Below the pieces are notes generated by a model. That model saw nothing but the letters and a program-made list of their open reading frames with translations, had not been told where the DNA came from and did no database searches. The translations under genes were made by a program, and so were the position numbers. Of a stretch of 64,000 nucleotides of DNA, positions 32,916 to 44,322 are shown one piece after another. The stretch covers positions 62,198,820 to 62,262,819 of the forward strand of contig NC_081554.1 of NCBI RefSeq assembly GCF_963082655.1. The letters are read 5' to 3'. This DNA is from Stomoxys calcitrans. Taxonomy: Eukaryota; Arthropoda; Insecta; Diptera; Muscidae. Position 1 is the stretch's first letter, and each line of letters begins with the position of its first letter.

Positions 32916-35900
32916 GGGAAGTGTTGTATGACCACATCTTCTCTGATCATCGTTATATTAGATTCGGCCTTGGAGAAAATACTGCAGAAATACTGTTCCC
33001 TCCGCTAAACAGAAGAAAGGCGAATTGGGATAAATTTCGGCGCAAATTCTGCACGTCTATCCCTTCTAGACCAGAAAAGGAAGTGGCAATGCGCAGGATA
33101 TAGACCTAATGGTCAAGCATCACGAAGGCCCTGAATGACTCGTTTGCTTCAGCATGTCCTAGTGCCAAGCCAAGGGGCAAACAACGACCGCCATGGTGGA
33201 CTTCAGAGCTGGTTGGTTTAAGGAAGGACTGCAGAAAACTCTTCAACAAAGCGATAGCCAAAAGAGCACCACACGATTGAGACATCTATAAGGCTGAGCC
33301 AAGAAAATATAAGGGCACGCTTAGAAAGGCTCAGAACAAATCATGTGTAGAATTCTGCAGCTCCGTGGAGGACACATCAGACGCCTCTAGGCTAAGAATG
33401 ATTCTGCCCTCGAGACCTATTACAGTGGGGTATATTCAGAAGTCAGAGAATGTATGGACAATGTCTAGTGAGAAAACAATAGAACTACTCGTTGATACAC
33501 ATTTCCCGGGAAATTCTACAACGGACTGAAAATGTATGGACAGTGTCTAGTGAGGAAACACTAGAACTATTCGTTGATACACATTTCCCGGGAAGTTCTC
33601 TCCAACGGACACCTTGTCGCCAGAAGAGGTTGTCACTGGTATGCATTCGGAAGATATTAGGGAAATTGTGTCTGAGCCGAAAATCCTTTGGGCGATAAGC
33701 AGTTTCGACTCCTTTTAGTCGCCAGGCCCTGATGATGTATCACCAGTTGAATTATAAGCTGTTTCTAATAGACTGGTTCCTTGGCTTAGGGAGATTTACC
33801 CTACTTGGATCAGCATATAATATACCAGTGGGATGGAGGGACACGAAGGTCACTTTCATTCCGTAAGCAGGAAAACCTTCACACGGTAGCGAAAGATTTT
33901 CGTCCTATAATTCTGTCATCCTTCGACTCTTGAGAGGTGGATAGAGACATATCTTAGGGTAAAGATCCCTGGAGATCGCCTGTCGTGGTAGCAGCATGTA
34001 TATAGTAAAGGCAAATCAACTGAAACAACCCTTCACGACCTAGTCGGTTACATAGAGGGTTCTCTCGCTGTCAAGGAATATACAACGGTAGCATTTCTTG
34101 ACATTGTAGGTCCTTTCGTCCGATGTCAATCATGAAGGATATGGAGTTTCTAGACATCAACTCTACCGTAAGAAAGTTTATTAATAAATTACTTCTTACC
34201 AAAAGATGCATTACGTCAGGCTTGGGATCTGTGGATTTCAAAAGGTGCGTCAGCAGAGGAACATCTTAAGGAGGTGTACTGTCTCCTCTACTTTGGAATA
34301 TAGCCATTAACAGCATATTATTATCAAATGCAAATTTTGCCCATGAACATTCCACCAAGGAACAGGGGCAAACTTCTCACGTATCAATCAGTGCAGTCCG
34401 ATTCAAGTTTAAACTCAATGACAAGGGGACTCCTTTTTATAGCCAAGTCCGAACGGCGTGCCAAAGTGCGACACCTCTTTGGAGAGAAGTTTTACATGGC
34501 ATAGTATCTCACAAATATTGCCAGCATTAGAGGGGAAAACCACGCCGAAAATTTTTTTTCTGATGGTCTCGCCAAGATTGGAACCCAGCCGTTCAGCGTC
34601 ATAGGCGGACATGCTAACCTCTGCGCTGCGGGGGCCTTCAATTATATATTATTGTCTCTGGAAGAAAAAGCTGTATTAGTGGTCGCCTATGCTGATGACG
34701 TGGCAATTGCGGTTAGAGGAAACTTTCCAGCACTCTTAGAGATATACTTCAGAAAGCTCTACGTGCAACAAGGGAAGTAGGCTACCGAAAGCGGTCTAGG
34801 TATAAATCCGTGCAAAACAGAAGTAATTCTATTCAGCAGGAGATATATGTTCCCTACAGTGGCACCTGTCTCCTTGACAGGAGAGAATGTTCCATTTTCA
34901 GAAAGCCCAAAATACCTGGGTGTTTTGCTAGACTGGAAATTGTACTTCAAATCCAAAGTCAACTCTTGCCCTATGCACCTGCAAGAGATCCATTGACACA
35001 AGTTGGGGGTTAAGACTGCTCGTCATGCATTGGGTATATACTACAGTTGTCACACCTATAATGCTATATGGTGTTGTGGCCTGGTGGACGGCGCTTCAAA
35101 AGTCCACCTACTGTTCAAAAGTCAACACGATCCAAAGGATGGCTTGTTTGTGAATCACAGCCGTACTGAGGACGACACCATCTGAAGCACTTAATTTAAT
35201 GCTACATCTTAGGCCTCTGGACATTGTGGCTACCCAAATTGCTGTGACCATTGCCGTGAGGCTAAGGGAGCTTTCTCTTTGGTCATGTGGCGGCTACAGA
35301 CACTGTGTTATCCTTGATAGAATAACCGATCTTCCAGGCAGTGTGGATTGCACCCTACCTGAGCAGTTATTTGATAAAAAGTACTGTATCACTGTTCCAG
35401 GTAGAACCGAACTATGATATCCCTGGCAATACAAGTTACATAGTCATTTATACGGATAGTTCCAAACTAGACGACCAGGTGGACTTTGTGATGTACTCTT
35501 AAGATCTAGAACTGGTGACATCAAAAAGGTTACCCGACCACTACAGTGTGTATCAAGAGGAATGCTTACAACTGAGGAAGTGGTGGCTAAGATGTCATGT
35601 AATGTCATAACGACGATTTGCATAAATATGTTTTCAGACAGCCAGACAACCATTAAATCTCTGGAAAACGTTTTTCTGAATACAAAAACGACCCTCAACT
35701 GTTGCAAATCTCACAACGACATGCCGGCCACATTGATATCGCAGGGAATTGTAAATCGGATGAGCTTGTGAGACTAGGAACTACCTTAATATGAATCTGT
35801 GGGTATGCCTCTCACGACATGTAAGCTATGTTTTTAGGACCAAGCTAGATGGACAACGATTGATAGATAGTCACAAAGAGGGGGCTGTGAGCATTTCAAA

Positions 35901-36310
35901 ACTATGTGGCCAAATCTAGACTTGAAGAGGTCTACTGCTCTGCTGTCATTGGCTAGAACAGATGTCTCAGTCACTGTGTCCGTCATGGCAGGTCACTGTC
36001 TAATTGGAAAACATGCGACAGACTGAATGTTGCCAGCCACGACTTTTGTGGAAGCTGTGAGGACATGGAAGTAGAACACCTTCTGTGTATGTGTGTACCC
36101 GACTAGCAGTTCCACTTTAGGTTGTCACTTCTTTGAGCGGATGTGAACATTCGCAAGTTGTTGGGCTTTTTCAAATGATCTGAATGGATCACCGGTAGGA
36201 ACTAAAAGGCATTTTCCTTCTTCAGTTCCTGTGGTATCACAATGGACGAAAACGTCTAAGTGAGTCTGATGGTCGATTGCCACTCAAACCTAACCACCTT
36301 ACCTAACCAT
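32916..36310 (+). mobile_element. LINE-B, longest copy, broken
   Basis: An RNase H-bearing LINE (I/LOA-like). It starts in the endonuclease end (FSDHRYIRFGLGENTAEILF, with the SDH signature), then the linker (RRKANWDKFRRKF, WWTSELVGLRKDCRKLF), the reverse transcriptase (SPGPDDVSP, STETTLHDLVGYIEGSLA) and an intact VAYADDVAIAVRG after a SINE. Next come SESPKYLGVLLDWKLYFKSK, an RTTPSEALNLMLHLRPLDIV block, RNase H (YTDSSKLDDQV, TICINMFSDSQTTIKSLENV, HIDIAGNC-like block) and a Cys/His tail. The 3' end has CCTGTGGTATCACAATGGAC and a CAAACCTAACCACCTTACCTAA-like tail. An 82-bp tandem duplication starts at 33449 and 33531. Many frameshifts. Confidence 0.85.
34326..34645 (-). mobile_element. tRNA-derived SINE, near complete, with 11-bp TSD
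   Basis: The full SINE in reverse lies between direct repeats ATATTATTATC (34315-34325) and ATATTATTGTC (34646-34656). Box B is altered (GATTGGAACC reversed). It interrupts LINE-B just before the YADD motif. Confidence 0.88.
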
Positions 36311-36455
36311 CCTTTGTTAGGTCTTGTTTCGACAAACTTTACCGGTTAATTACATTTTCAAGAGTGCATAATCCAACTGAAGATGCAGTTTAACGAATTT
36401 TATCTCTAATTCTCAGTTAAGATCATATTATTGTCTATGGCAAGACTAATTCGTT
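36311..36455. other. Spacer, nothing recognised
   Basis: A+T-rich non-coding sequence. Confidence 0.35.
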
Positions 36456-37255
36456 GGCAATATAAACCTCCTCACAACCACTTATATCGACTAAGGATTT
36501 TCATGCAAAATTTCAGCCAAATCGAACCGATCCAAGATCGAAATATATGGCAGCTATATCAGGATTTGAACCGATTTAAATCATACTTAGGGCAGTTGTT
36601 TGAAATGATACCAAAACACCACGTGAAAATTTTCAGCCAAATCGGATAAGAATTGCGCCCTCTAGATGCTCAAGAAGTCAAGATCCCCAGATCGGTTTAT
36701 ATGGAAGCCATATCAGGTTATGTAGCGATTTGCGCCATACTTAGCACAGTTATTGGAAGTCATAACAAAACACCTCATGCAAAATTTCAGTCAAATTGGA
36801 TGAGAATTGCGCGGTCTATTGGGTCAAGAAGTCAAGATCCAAGATCGGTTTATATGACAGCTATACCAGATTATGAACCGATTTGAATCATACTTAACAC
36901 AGTTACTAGAAGTGATACCTAAACACTACGTGAAAAATCGGCGAGAATTGAGCCCTCTAGAGGCTCAGGAAGTTAAGACCCAAGATCGGTTTATATGGCA
37001 GCTATATCAAAACATGGACCGATTTGGCCCATTTACAATCCCAATCGAACTACACTAATAGGAAGTATTTGTGCAAAATTTCAAGTAGCAAGCATTACTC
37101 CTGCGAAAGTTTGCGTGCTTAAACAGACAGACGGACGGACAGACATGGCTAAATCGACTTAAAATGTCATGTCGATCAAGAATATTTATACTTTATGGGG
37201 TCTTAGATGAATATTTCGAGGAGTTACAAACAGAATGAATCCTATGGAGGGTATG
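36456..37255 (+). repeat. F1 element, 5'-truncated
   Basis: Five units with cores such as GATCGGTTTATATGGCAGCT, then GACAGACGGACGGACAGACA, CATGGCTAAATCGAC, AAGAATATTTATACTTTATG and the end ATCCTATGGAGGGTAT. The hairpin end is missing. Confidence 0.8.
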
Positions 37256-37804
37256 AAAACAGCAAAAAAAATTTTATCCATTATCCGGGAAAATCGATTT
37301 TGCGTAATGCTTCCGGTCCCCAGCATCCCCGATAATCGAGGTCCGACTGTATTTGTTACAAATTCTTGCAGGATTTTATTGCAAAAGCAGTTGCTTTCAT
37401 AGTTAACAAAGTCCAAAGTTGTTAAAAAAAGAATTATTTTTTTTTTCATGTGGTAGATATACTAATACATGTACAGTTTTTTTTTTTTTTTTTGTTCAAA
37501 ATAATTGTCTATTAATGAGTTCAAGCCCCACGAAACCTTGAATGATTTGTCTGTATGAAATATACATTTTAAATTCAAAATAATGAGTTCCGGCATTTGC
37601 GGATGCGTGCCCTCTTCTTAGGCACAATTTTGCCAATCATTAATTGAGATCAATATTTTCGAAATTGAAACAATTTAATTAAAAAAATTTTATATGTAGA
37701 TATCAATGAAGCAAACCATAAACATAAACGATACTTCAATCAAATATGAACAGTTTACCTAAAACATTGAAGCAAAGCGTACAATTGAAATTTCAACAAT
37801 AACA
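37256..37804 (+). other. Upstream region of DUF-1
   Basis: A+T-rich non-coding DNA with T-runs at 37439-37448 and 37480-37494. No clear TATA box in the last 60 bp. The ATG context is CAATAACAATGT. Confidence 0.4.
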
Positions 37805-38529
37805 ATGTCTTGCGACAATTGGACATTAAATTCCATTCAATCAATAATGATGGTCTCACTATTTTGGATATGCAATCCTGCTATTGTTGGAGGGCAGGTA
37901 ATAATCGCTTACTTCTTTGGAAGAATTAGTAATCTTCACTTTGATTCTAGCAAAACTACTATATTGAATTTACCAATATTAACTGCCAGCATAACTCGTC
38001 TGCAATTGAAACCTTAGTGTGCTCCTTGAAAAAAGCAACAGACAATAAAACCTTAATCAATGGACGGCTGTTGCTGGCTAATGACATACCCAATTTTTCG
38101 ATTCGTACCATTGTGCTCTTTAATCGCAAAAATATGCCTCGCATGACCCTTGCCGACATTACAGTGAACATGTGTGAGGTTTTAAATTTAATGGTGAAGA
38201 ATAAAATTGTCTCTTTATACATGGAGAATTTTAAGAAATATCTCAATGTTGTACCGAAATGTCCTCTTTGGAAAGTAAAGTTCTTTTCGTTCACTTAAAA
38301 GAACCTCTCTAAACAATACAAAGTCTAATGCTTTTCTTCTTTACAGAACTTCAATTATACCTTAAATGAATACGCTGTTGATTTACGGGGGTTGCCCTCA
38401 TTTTTTCCTGAAGGTTCTTTCAAATCCGTACATCAAATTATCTATGAGAATGAACTTTCAGCCCAAATAAAAGTCTTGGGACAAGTAATACATATAAAGG
38501 AAGTCAAAACTAACAAAACAGATGAATAA
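37805..38529 (+). CDS. DUF-1: secreted DUF1091-like protein, three exons
   Basis: Exons 37805-37897, 37951-38274 and 38347-38529 join to 199 codons plus TAA. Introns are 53 and 72 nt, GT...AG (CAG|gtaata, TTCTAG|caa; AAA|gtaaag, TTACAG|aac), both phase 0. Exon 1 gives a signal peptide (IMMVSLFWICNPAIVGG). The mature part has the hallmark IEFTNINC near its start, a CSLKK block, FNRKNMPRMTLADITVNMCE, a NVVPKCPLWK block and NFNYT just after intron 2. This order fits Pfam DUF1091, small extracellular fly proteins; the related CheA/CheB families are implicated in contact chemosensation. Function here is unknown; a lipid- or pheromone-binding role is only inference. AATAAA words follow at 38528 and 38543. 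Paired with DUF-2. Confidence 0.9.
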
Positions 38530-38549
38530 TAAAACTTGTGAGAATAAAC

Positions 38550-38820
38550 AAAAATGTCTTTATATTTATCATGAAAATATTTAAAAAGAAGAATATGAAG
38601 TTTTAATAAAGCAAACCTTCATGTGTAAAAAAGACTTTATAATGAAAATGTTGATATTTTAATTAACGAGAATCAGTAAGTTGTGTGACAAACTTAACTA
38701 ATTAATGAGGTTGTTTGCTTAGTCTAACATTTTGTTAGTGAATGTTAGGGAAAGATTGATATATGTATGAATCAATCAAAGCAAGCAAAAATTCGATAAT
38801 TTAATCTTGGTTACCAACCA
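38550..38820. other. Spacer between DUF-1 and a LINE-B fragment
   Basis: A+T-rich non-coding DNA; nothing recognised. Confidence 0.4.
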
Positions 38821-39075
38821 CTATGGATTCTAATGAAAATGAACTCAAACTCCGCAACTATTATAATGTTTGGACAGTGTATAGTGAGGAAACCCTAGAA
38901 ATACTCCTGGACATTAATTTTTTCCGAGACATTCCCCAGCGGACAACGAGGCACCGGAAGATATTATCGCTGATATGCATTCCTCTGACATTATCACCTG
39001 TGTCTGACAATGAAAAGCCTCTACTCATTTTAGTAACCAGCCCAATTATAATCTGTATCCAGACATAGCAGCACC
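38821..39075 (+). mobile_element. LINE-B fragment
   Basis: The frame 38823-39068 reads NVWTVYSEETLEILLDINFF, then a RHRKILSLICIP-type stretch. This parallels LINE-B at 33530-33650 (MDSVSSEETLELF-like and RQKRLSLVCIR blocks). Only the linker between endonuclease and reverse transcriptase is present. Confidence 0.7.
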
Positions 39076-39407
39076 ATGGTTTATTTTTTGGCGGGTACAA
39101 TAAATTTTTTTTCTTGGGTCATATCATTTTGTTTTTAAATACGTATTATAAATCGTTTAAATATGGATCATTTATAAGGTCTTTATACATATATAATCAT
39201 TTTAATATAAATAATACAAAACTTGTATGAACTCACTAAATAAAGAGTACAATCAACTACGAATGAGTGAAAAGTGCATGCCTTTGATTAGGGATAATCT
39301 TCCCCACCATTTATTCGCATATAGCCGCAATAGCCGCATCTGCAAAATATCAATAGTTTCTATAAACTCTTTTTAGTTAAACGTTATCCAACTCCAAGCA
39401 TATCACA
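39076..39407 (+). promoter_or_regulatory. Upstream region of DUF-2 with TATA box
   Basis: A+T-rich; TATAAA at 39361-39366, 42 bp before the ATG at 39408, would give a start near 39391 and a very short 5' UTR. The TATA call is by sequence and position only. Confidence 0.5.
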
Positions 39408-40137
39408 ATGGAAATATCAACAATTGCTATGTCATTCGACAAAAGGAAGTTAAATATGATCAAACCATTTTTCACGCTCTTGGTCTTGTGGATATGCAAG
39501 CCTGTGGTTGCAGAAGCCCAGGTAATTTTCATTACAATTCCATTGTATATAGTATTCCTAACCTTCACTTTCATTCCAGCCCAAATATTTTGTTTTATTC
39601 ACCAATATCAATTGCCAGCATAATTCATCTATAATTATGAACTTAGCGTGCTCTTTAACAAAAACCAATGCAAGTGAAGCATTGCTTAATGGGCGTCTGA
39701 TACTCGCCAAAGAAATAGCCAGTTTTTCCGTTCGAACCATTGTTTTCTATGATAGAAAAAATATGCCTCGTATGACCGTTATAGATATTACGGTGAATGT
39801 ATGTGATGTTTTCAATTTCATGAAAAAGAGTATATATATGGACAATATTAAAAAATATCTCAATGTTGTGCCGAAATGTCCTTTCTGCAAGGTTAAGTGA
39901 TTTGCGTTACTTGAATGGGAATTTGATAATCAAATAATTTTTGCTTTTCAGAATTTCAATTATACCTTAACCAGATATAGTCTTGATTTGCAAGGCTTAC
40001 CGACATTCTTTCCCGAGGGCTCTTTCAAAACCATACATAAAATTATCTATGAGAAAGAACTTGTAGCCCAGATAACAGTCTTGGGACGATTAATACATTT
40101 GAATAAAGCAAAACCTGGCTACAACACAGATAATTGA
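39408..40137 (+). CDS. DUF-2: secreted DUF1091-like protein, three exons
   Basis: Exons 39408-39521, 39580-39891 and 39952-40137 join to 203 codons plus TGA. Introns are 58 and 60 nt (CAG|gtaatt, TTCCAG|ccc; AAG|gttaag, TTTCAG|aat), phase 0. The signal peptide lies in KPFFTLLVLWICKPVVAEA. The first ATG gives a longer, polar N-terminus than in DUF-1; M8 or M17 are alternative starts. The mature protein has VLFTNINCQHNSS, a LACSL block, DRKNMPRMTVIDITVNVCD, LNVVPKCPFCK and NFNYT, with one extra Cys (CPFC). It is closest to DUF-1: exon 3 of both has GLPxFFPEGSFK and IIYExEL. Exon 2 is four codons shorter. No frame-breaking change seen. Function unknown. Confidence 0.9.
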
Positions 40138-40143
40138 TAGCCG

Positions 40144-40357
40144 ATGTTAAAGGTGGAAAAAACTGATGTAAATTTTATGATGAAAATGATTATAAAGAAT
40201 ACTAATAAAAATGAATTCACTATAACACAATCTGAAATAGTGCAACTCCAAAAACAATTTCTAAAGCAAAAAAATGCACCTTTGGCTTGTGAAATTCGCT
40301 TGAATGGAGTACCATTCCAGAGAGATGAAAATTTAATTGACGTGTTTAAGCAACATT
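40144..40357 (+). mobile_element. Possible LINE ORF1-like fragment
   Basis: The frame beginning at 40144 reads KQFLKQKNAPLACEIRLNG, then VPFQRDENLIDVFKQ. This resembles the NDVxIxGIPxxxxENLxxIF segment of ORF1-type proteins of some non-LTR elements. It is short and runs into the TSD of the next SINE. It could also be chance. Confidence 0.35.
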
Positions 40358-40366
40358 TGCAACTCA

Positions 40367-40627
40367 AGTGCTGTCCGATTTAAGTTTTAAGCTCAATGAT
40401 AGGGAGCCTCCTTTTAATAGCCTAATCCGAACGGCATGATACAGTGCGACATCTCTTTGGGGAGAAGTTTTTATACGCCATTATACCTCACAAATGTCGC
40501 CAGCATTAGGAGGGGATAACCGTAGCTGAAAAATTTGTTTATGATGGTCTCACCAGGATTCGAACCCAGGCGTTCAGCGTCATAGGCGGACTTGCTAACC
40601 TATGCGCTACGGTGGCCTCCACTGTAG
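40367..40627 (-). mobile_element. tRNA-derived SINE, tail-truncated, with 9-bp TSD
   Basis: Reverse SINE with intact head (GCGCTACGGTGGCCTCC) and box B (GGATTCGAACC reversed). It lacks the last 50 bp or so of the tail. The direct repeat TGCAACTCA is at 40358-40366 and 40628-40636. Confidence 0.8.
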
Positions 40628-40636
40628 TGCAACTCA

Positions 40637-41165
40637 CTGTTTCAAATTTCGAAATCGGGTAATTAAGGGGTGTTTTTTATGAGCTAAAGACTCTACATTT
40701 GGGAAATGGGGAACCTAACTAGTCCAAATGTGCAAAGCTCGGCCGGGTCAAATCTTGAAAACCCACCACCATGGATCATACTAAAAATTTATACAAATTA
40801 ACTTAGTTCAAGGATCCATGTAAACATTACATACAAAATTGTTGCCATCTTGGGGCCGTAGATGACTAGTCTGGTGATCGGTTTATATGGGAGCTATATC
40901 AGGTTATATATGGATTTGAATCTTACTGAGCACAGTTGTTGAAAGTCGTAACAGAACATTACGTATAAAATTTCAGCCAAATCGGATAGTAATTGTGGTT
41001 TCTAGGGGCCCACGAAATTAAAGGGTCACTTTATGTGGGAGCTTATTCCAGATTTGCAATCCCCAACGACCAACATCAATAGGAAATATCTGCGGGTATT
41101 TTTTTTCGTTCCACAGTGTTTTCGTGAATCATCTTGGGATACTACGAGGATCAAACATAAGTATA
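40637..41165 (+). repeat. F1 element, 3'-truncated
   Basis: A degraded hairpin end (AGCTCGGCCGGGTCAAATCT), CCCACCACCATGGATC, then two units with GGTTTATATGGGAGCTATAT and GAAAATTTCAGCCAAATCGG-type blocks. It stops near 41100 against F2. Confidence 0.7.
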
Positions 41166-43155
41166 TATATGTACTAGCTGAACCGGGCCCGCTCCGCTGC
41201 GCCTTCTTTTACTTTATATGGACAAAATGTTCCTCTGAATCTTTATTTTCGACAATTAAAGAGCTTTTAGTGAAATACAATGCTACGAAAATAGTATATC
41301 GCTTAACTAACTGGTTAACAATATAAGTGCCTTTATCAGAATCTCATATGATCTTTATTGGTTTACAAATTTAAGTTTGGATGTAAGATGAACTCCATTC
41401 TTAAAATACTTTATTTCAGCCCGATATTCTCATGACGTCTGATTTAGAGGTGTTTTCGGGGGTAAGGTGGTTCCCCAGACACTTGGCCCTGAAAAATATC
41501 AACATTGTGCTCTTCTTTCAAATACCATTTATTTCAACCCCATAGGGGAGTTTACACGATGAGGCGTCCCCCAAACACATGGCCCCAAAATTGGATATCA
41601 AATTCGTATTCTACTCCCAAATATCTATATTTAAGCCCCATATTGCGATGGTCAGTAAAAAATATCCCTTTTTGGGGGGTATTTTGGGAGAGGGTATTTT
41701 AGGATGGGTATCAATTCTTGCTCTACACCCCAATATCTTTCATTTTAGTCCCACATTGACATGGTCGGTAAACATGCTCGATTTAGGGGTCTTGTGGATA
41801 GTGGGGTGGTCCCTTAAACACTAAGCCCTGAAAATATATTAGCATAGTGCTTTATTCTCATATATCTATATACCATTTATTTGAACCCCTTATTGCCATG
41901 GGCCTCAAAATTGGATATCAAATTCGTTTTCTAATCTCAAATACCATTCATTTAAATCCCTTATTGCAAAAATCAGCAAATATGTCCGGTTTGGGGTATG
42001 GGCCCTTAAAACTATGAATATCGAGCTCCATTGTCTTGAAGACCCAAATTGTCTTGGTGAGCAAATACGTCCTATTTGGGGGTTGTTATTGTGGTGGGAC
42101 GTTCCCTAGACAGTCCCGAATGTTGATTTCAGATTCATGGTCTACTCCCAAATACCTTTCATTTGAGCCCCATGTTTCCATAGTCGGCAAATATGATCGG
42201 TTTGGAGGGTGTTTTGCCGGATGGGGCTGCCACTCAGTGACTTGACTTCGAAAATATATCAGATTGGGGTTCTACTCTAAGAAAACTCTTATTTGAGCCT
42301 CATATTGCAATGGTCAGCTAATACTTCCTATTTGGGTAGTGTTATGGGGGTGGGGTGGCCCCATAGACACTTTTCCTGAATATTGATATCAGATTCGTGC
42401 TTTACTTCCAAAGACCTTTCATTTGAGCCCCATATTGCTATGGTTGTAAATTTGTCCTCTTAGGGGGATGTTCTCGGGGATGGGCGGCCCCCAAACACTT
42501 GGTCCCACGTCTGGATATCAGATTCGTATTCTACAATACCTTTTATTTAAGACCCATATGGTCAGTAAATAATTCCTGTTTGGGGGGTGTTTCGGAGAAA
42601 GGGTGCACACCCAGAGACTTGGTCCCACATTTGGATACCAGATTCGTATTTTACTTACAAAAACCTTTCAGTTGAATCCCATATTGCCATGGTCGGTAAA
42701 TATGTCCGATATAGCGGGGTTGGGGTGGTCCCCAAAACACTTGGTCCGACCATTGGATATCAGATACGTTTTCTAATCTTAAATATCTTTCAATTGAGTC
42801 CCATGTTGTTGTGATTGTTGTATATATATATTTAGTAGGTTTTGCGGGTGAGGTACCCCATCCGAAATTTGGATACCAAAATCTTGTTTGTAGGTTACTA
42901 AAAGAGAGCACACAAAATTTCGCTAAAAACGCACCACCCATCTCAGAGATCTGGCGTTTTTGAAAAATAAAGTAAGGGGGAAGGTCCGCTCCCCCTTCAG
43001 ATATCAAAAAATGTAGTACCCTATTTTTACCACGGGATCATTGTGCACCATCAGTGAAAATTTCAGGAAAATCGGTTCAGCCGTTTCTGAGTCTATAAGG
43101 AACACATAGACAAACAAACCTACAAATAAACACAAATTGATTTTTAGATATAAGA
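41166..43155 (+). repeat. F2 element, near complete
   Basis: Starts GCTGAACCGGGCCCGCTCCG and ends GGTTCAGCCGTTTCTGAG, AACACATAGACAAACAAACC and TTGATTTTTAGATATAAGAC. In between lie about ten units of roughly 150-190 bp, recognised by TTTGAGCCCCATATTGCCAT, TTTGGGGGGTGTTTT-like G-runs, CCCCCAAACACTTGG and GGATATCAGATTCGTATTCT. No coding capacity. Confidence 0.8.
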
Positions 43156-43886
43156 CTAGCTGGACAGGGCCCGCTCCGCTGAGCCTTCTTTCACTCTCTA
43201 ATTTTATCGCAGCCCTATACGGTCACGTCGGGAAATAAGTCCTTTTTAGGGGTGCTGGTACGGCCTTTCAGATATTTCGCACCAATGTCGATATTATATT
43301 GATGCTCTTCTTTCAAATATCTTTTATTGGAGCCGTAAATTGCTACGGTCGGTAAATATGTCCGGTATGGGGGTGTTTTTGAGATTGAGGCGGATTCCCA
43401 TACATCAGATTCGTGCTCTGGTCTCAAATACCTTTCATTTGCGTCCTATATTGTAATTATTGGTTTATATTCCATTTGGCTGGTGGCTTTGGAGGTTGCG
43501 CGGCCCCCTAGATATCCCACCCATCTCCGAGATCTGGGGTTTTTGGAAATAGGGTAAGAGGAGGGTCCATCCATTAAAGTCTGGATGTTAGGTCTACTTC
43601 ATTGTCTTGTATTTGGTGGTGGATTGGAGAAGCCAAACCCTTTGCCTTAAAAGTGGATATCGAATTCATACTCCGCTCCCAAAAATCACATTGGAGTTAC
43701 ATATTGCTAAAGTCGGTATATGTGTGTGTGTTAGGGGAGTTTATGAGGTGAGGCGTCCCTGAAACACTTGGCCATGAAACAGATACAGATTTGAGTCCCT
43801 TTTTGCCATAATCCACAAATATGTCCAGTTTGAGGGGTAAGCAGGGTGGGCGGCCACCCACGTACTTACAAACAAACAAAAAATTT
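43156..43886 (+). repeat. F2 element, second copy, truncated
   Basis: It begins directly after the first copy with AGCTGGACAGGGCCCGCTCC. Four to five F2 units follow (GGTCGGTAAATATGTCC, AGATTCGTGCTCTGG). It stops at a SINE tail. Confidence 0.75.
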
Positions 43887-43936
43887 TGCCCATGAGCATT
43901 CCACTAAGAAAAAGCGGCAAACTTCTCATATATCAT
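43887..43936 (-). mobile_element. SINE tail fragment
   Basis: AATTTTGCCCATGAGCATTC and GGCAAACTTCTCATATATCA match the SINE tail reversed. Confidence 0.65.
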
Positions 43937-44322
43937 GACACGGACATGGCTAGATCGTCTCTGATTTTTACGCTAATCAAGAATATATTGTGTTGCCCAA
44001 AAAGTAATTGCGGATTTTTCATATAGTCGGCGTTGACAAATTTTTTCACAGCTTGTGACTCTATAATTGCATTCTTTTCTTCTGTCAGTTATTCGCTGCT
44101 ACTTTTAGCTAGCTTTAGAAAAAAATGTAAAAAAAGTATATTTGATTAAAGTGCATTCCAAATTTTATTAAAAATGCATTTACTTTCTTTTAAAAAATCC
44201 GCAATTACTTTTTGGGCAACCAAATATATACTTTGTAGGATCGGAAATTGATATTTCGATGTGTTGCAAACAGAATGACAAAATAAATATACCCCCATCC
44301 CTCGGTGGTGGGTATAAAAATA
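43937..44322 (+). repeat. F1 3'-end fragment, split by marMITE
   Basis: CGGACATGGCTAGATCG and CAAGAATATAT lie left of the MITE. ATATACTTTGTAGGATCGG, TTGATATTTCGATGTGTTGC and the end CCATCCCTCGGTGGTGGGTA lie right of it. Removing the MITE restores the usual AAGAATATATATACTTT motif. Confidence 0.82.
43988..44223. mobile_element. marMITE copy 2
   Basis: Nearly identical to copies at 22467 and 58869: inverted ends with GTTGCCCAAAAAGTAATTGC, A+T-rich interior and TA at the left edge. One terminal base change (TTGTGTTGCCC). Confidence 0.87.

Noticed and set aside
41166..43155. Coding gene within F2
   Set aside because: Open frames are short, stop at unit borders and repeat the same words. No domain.
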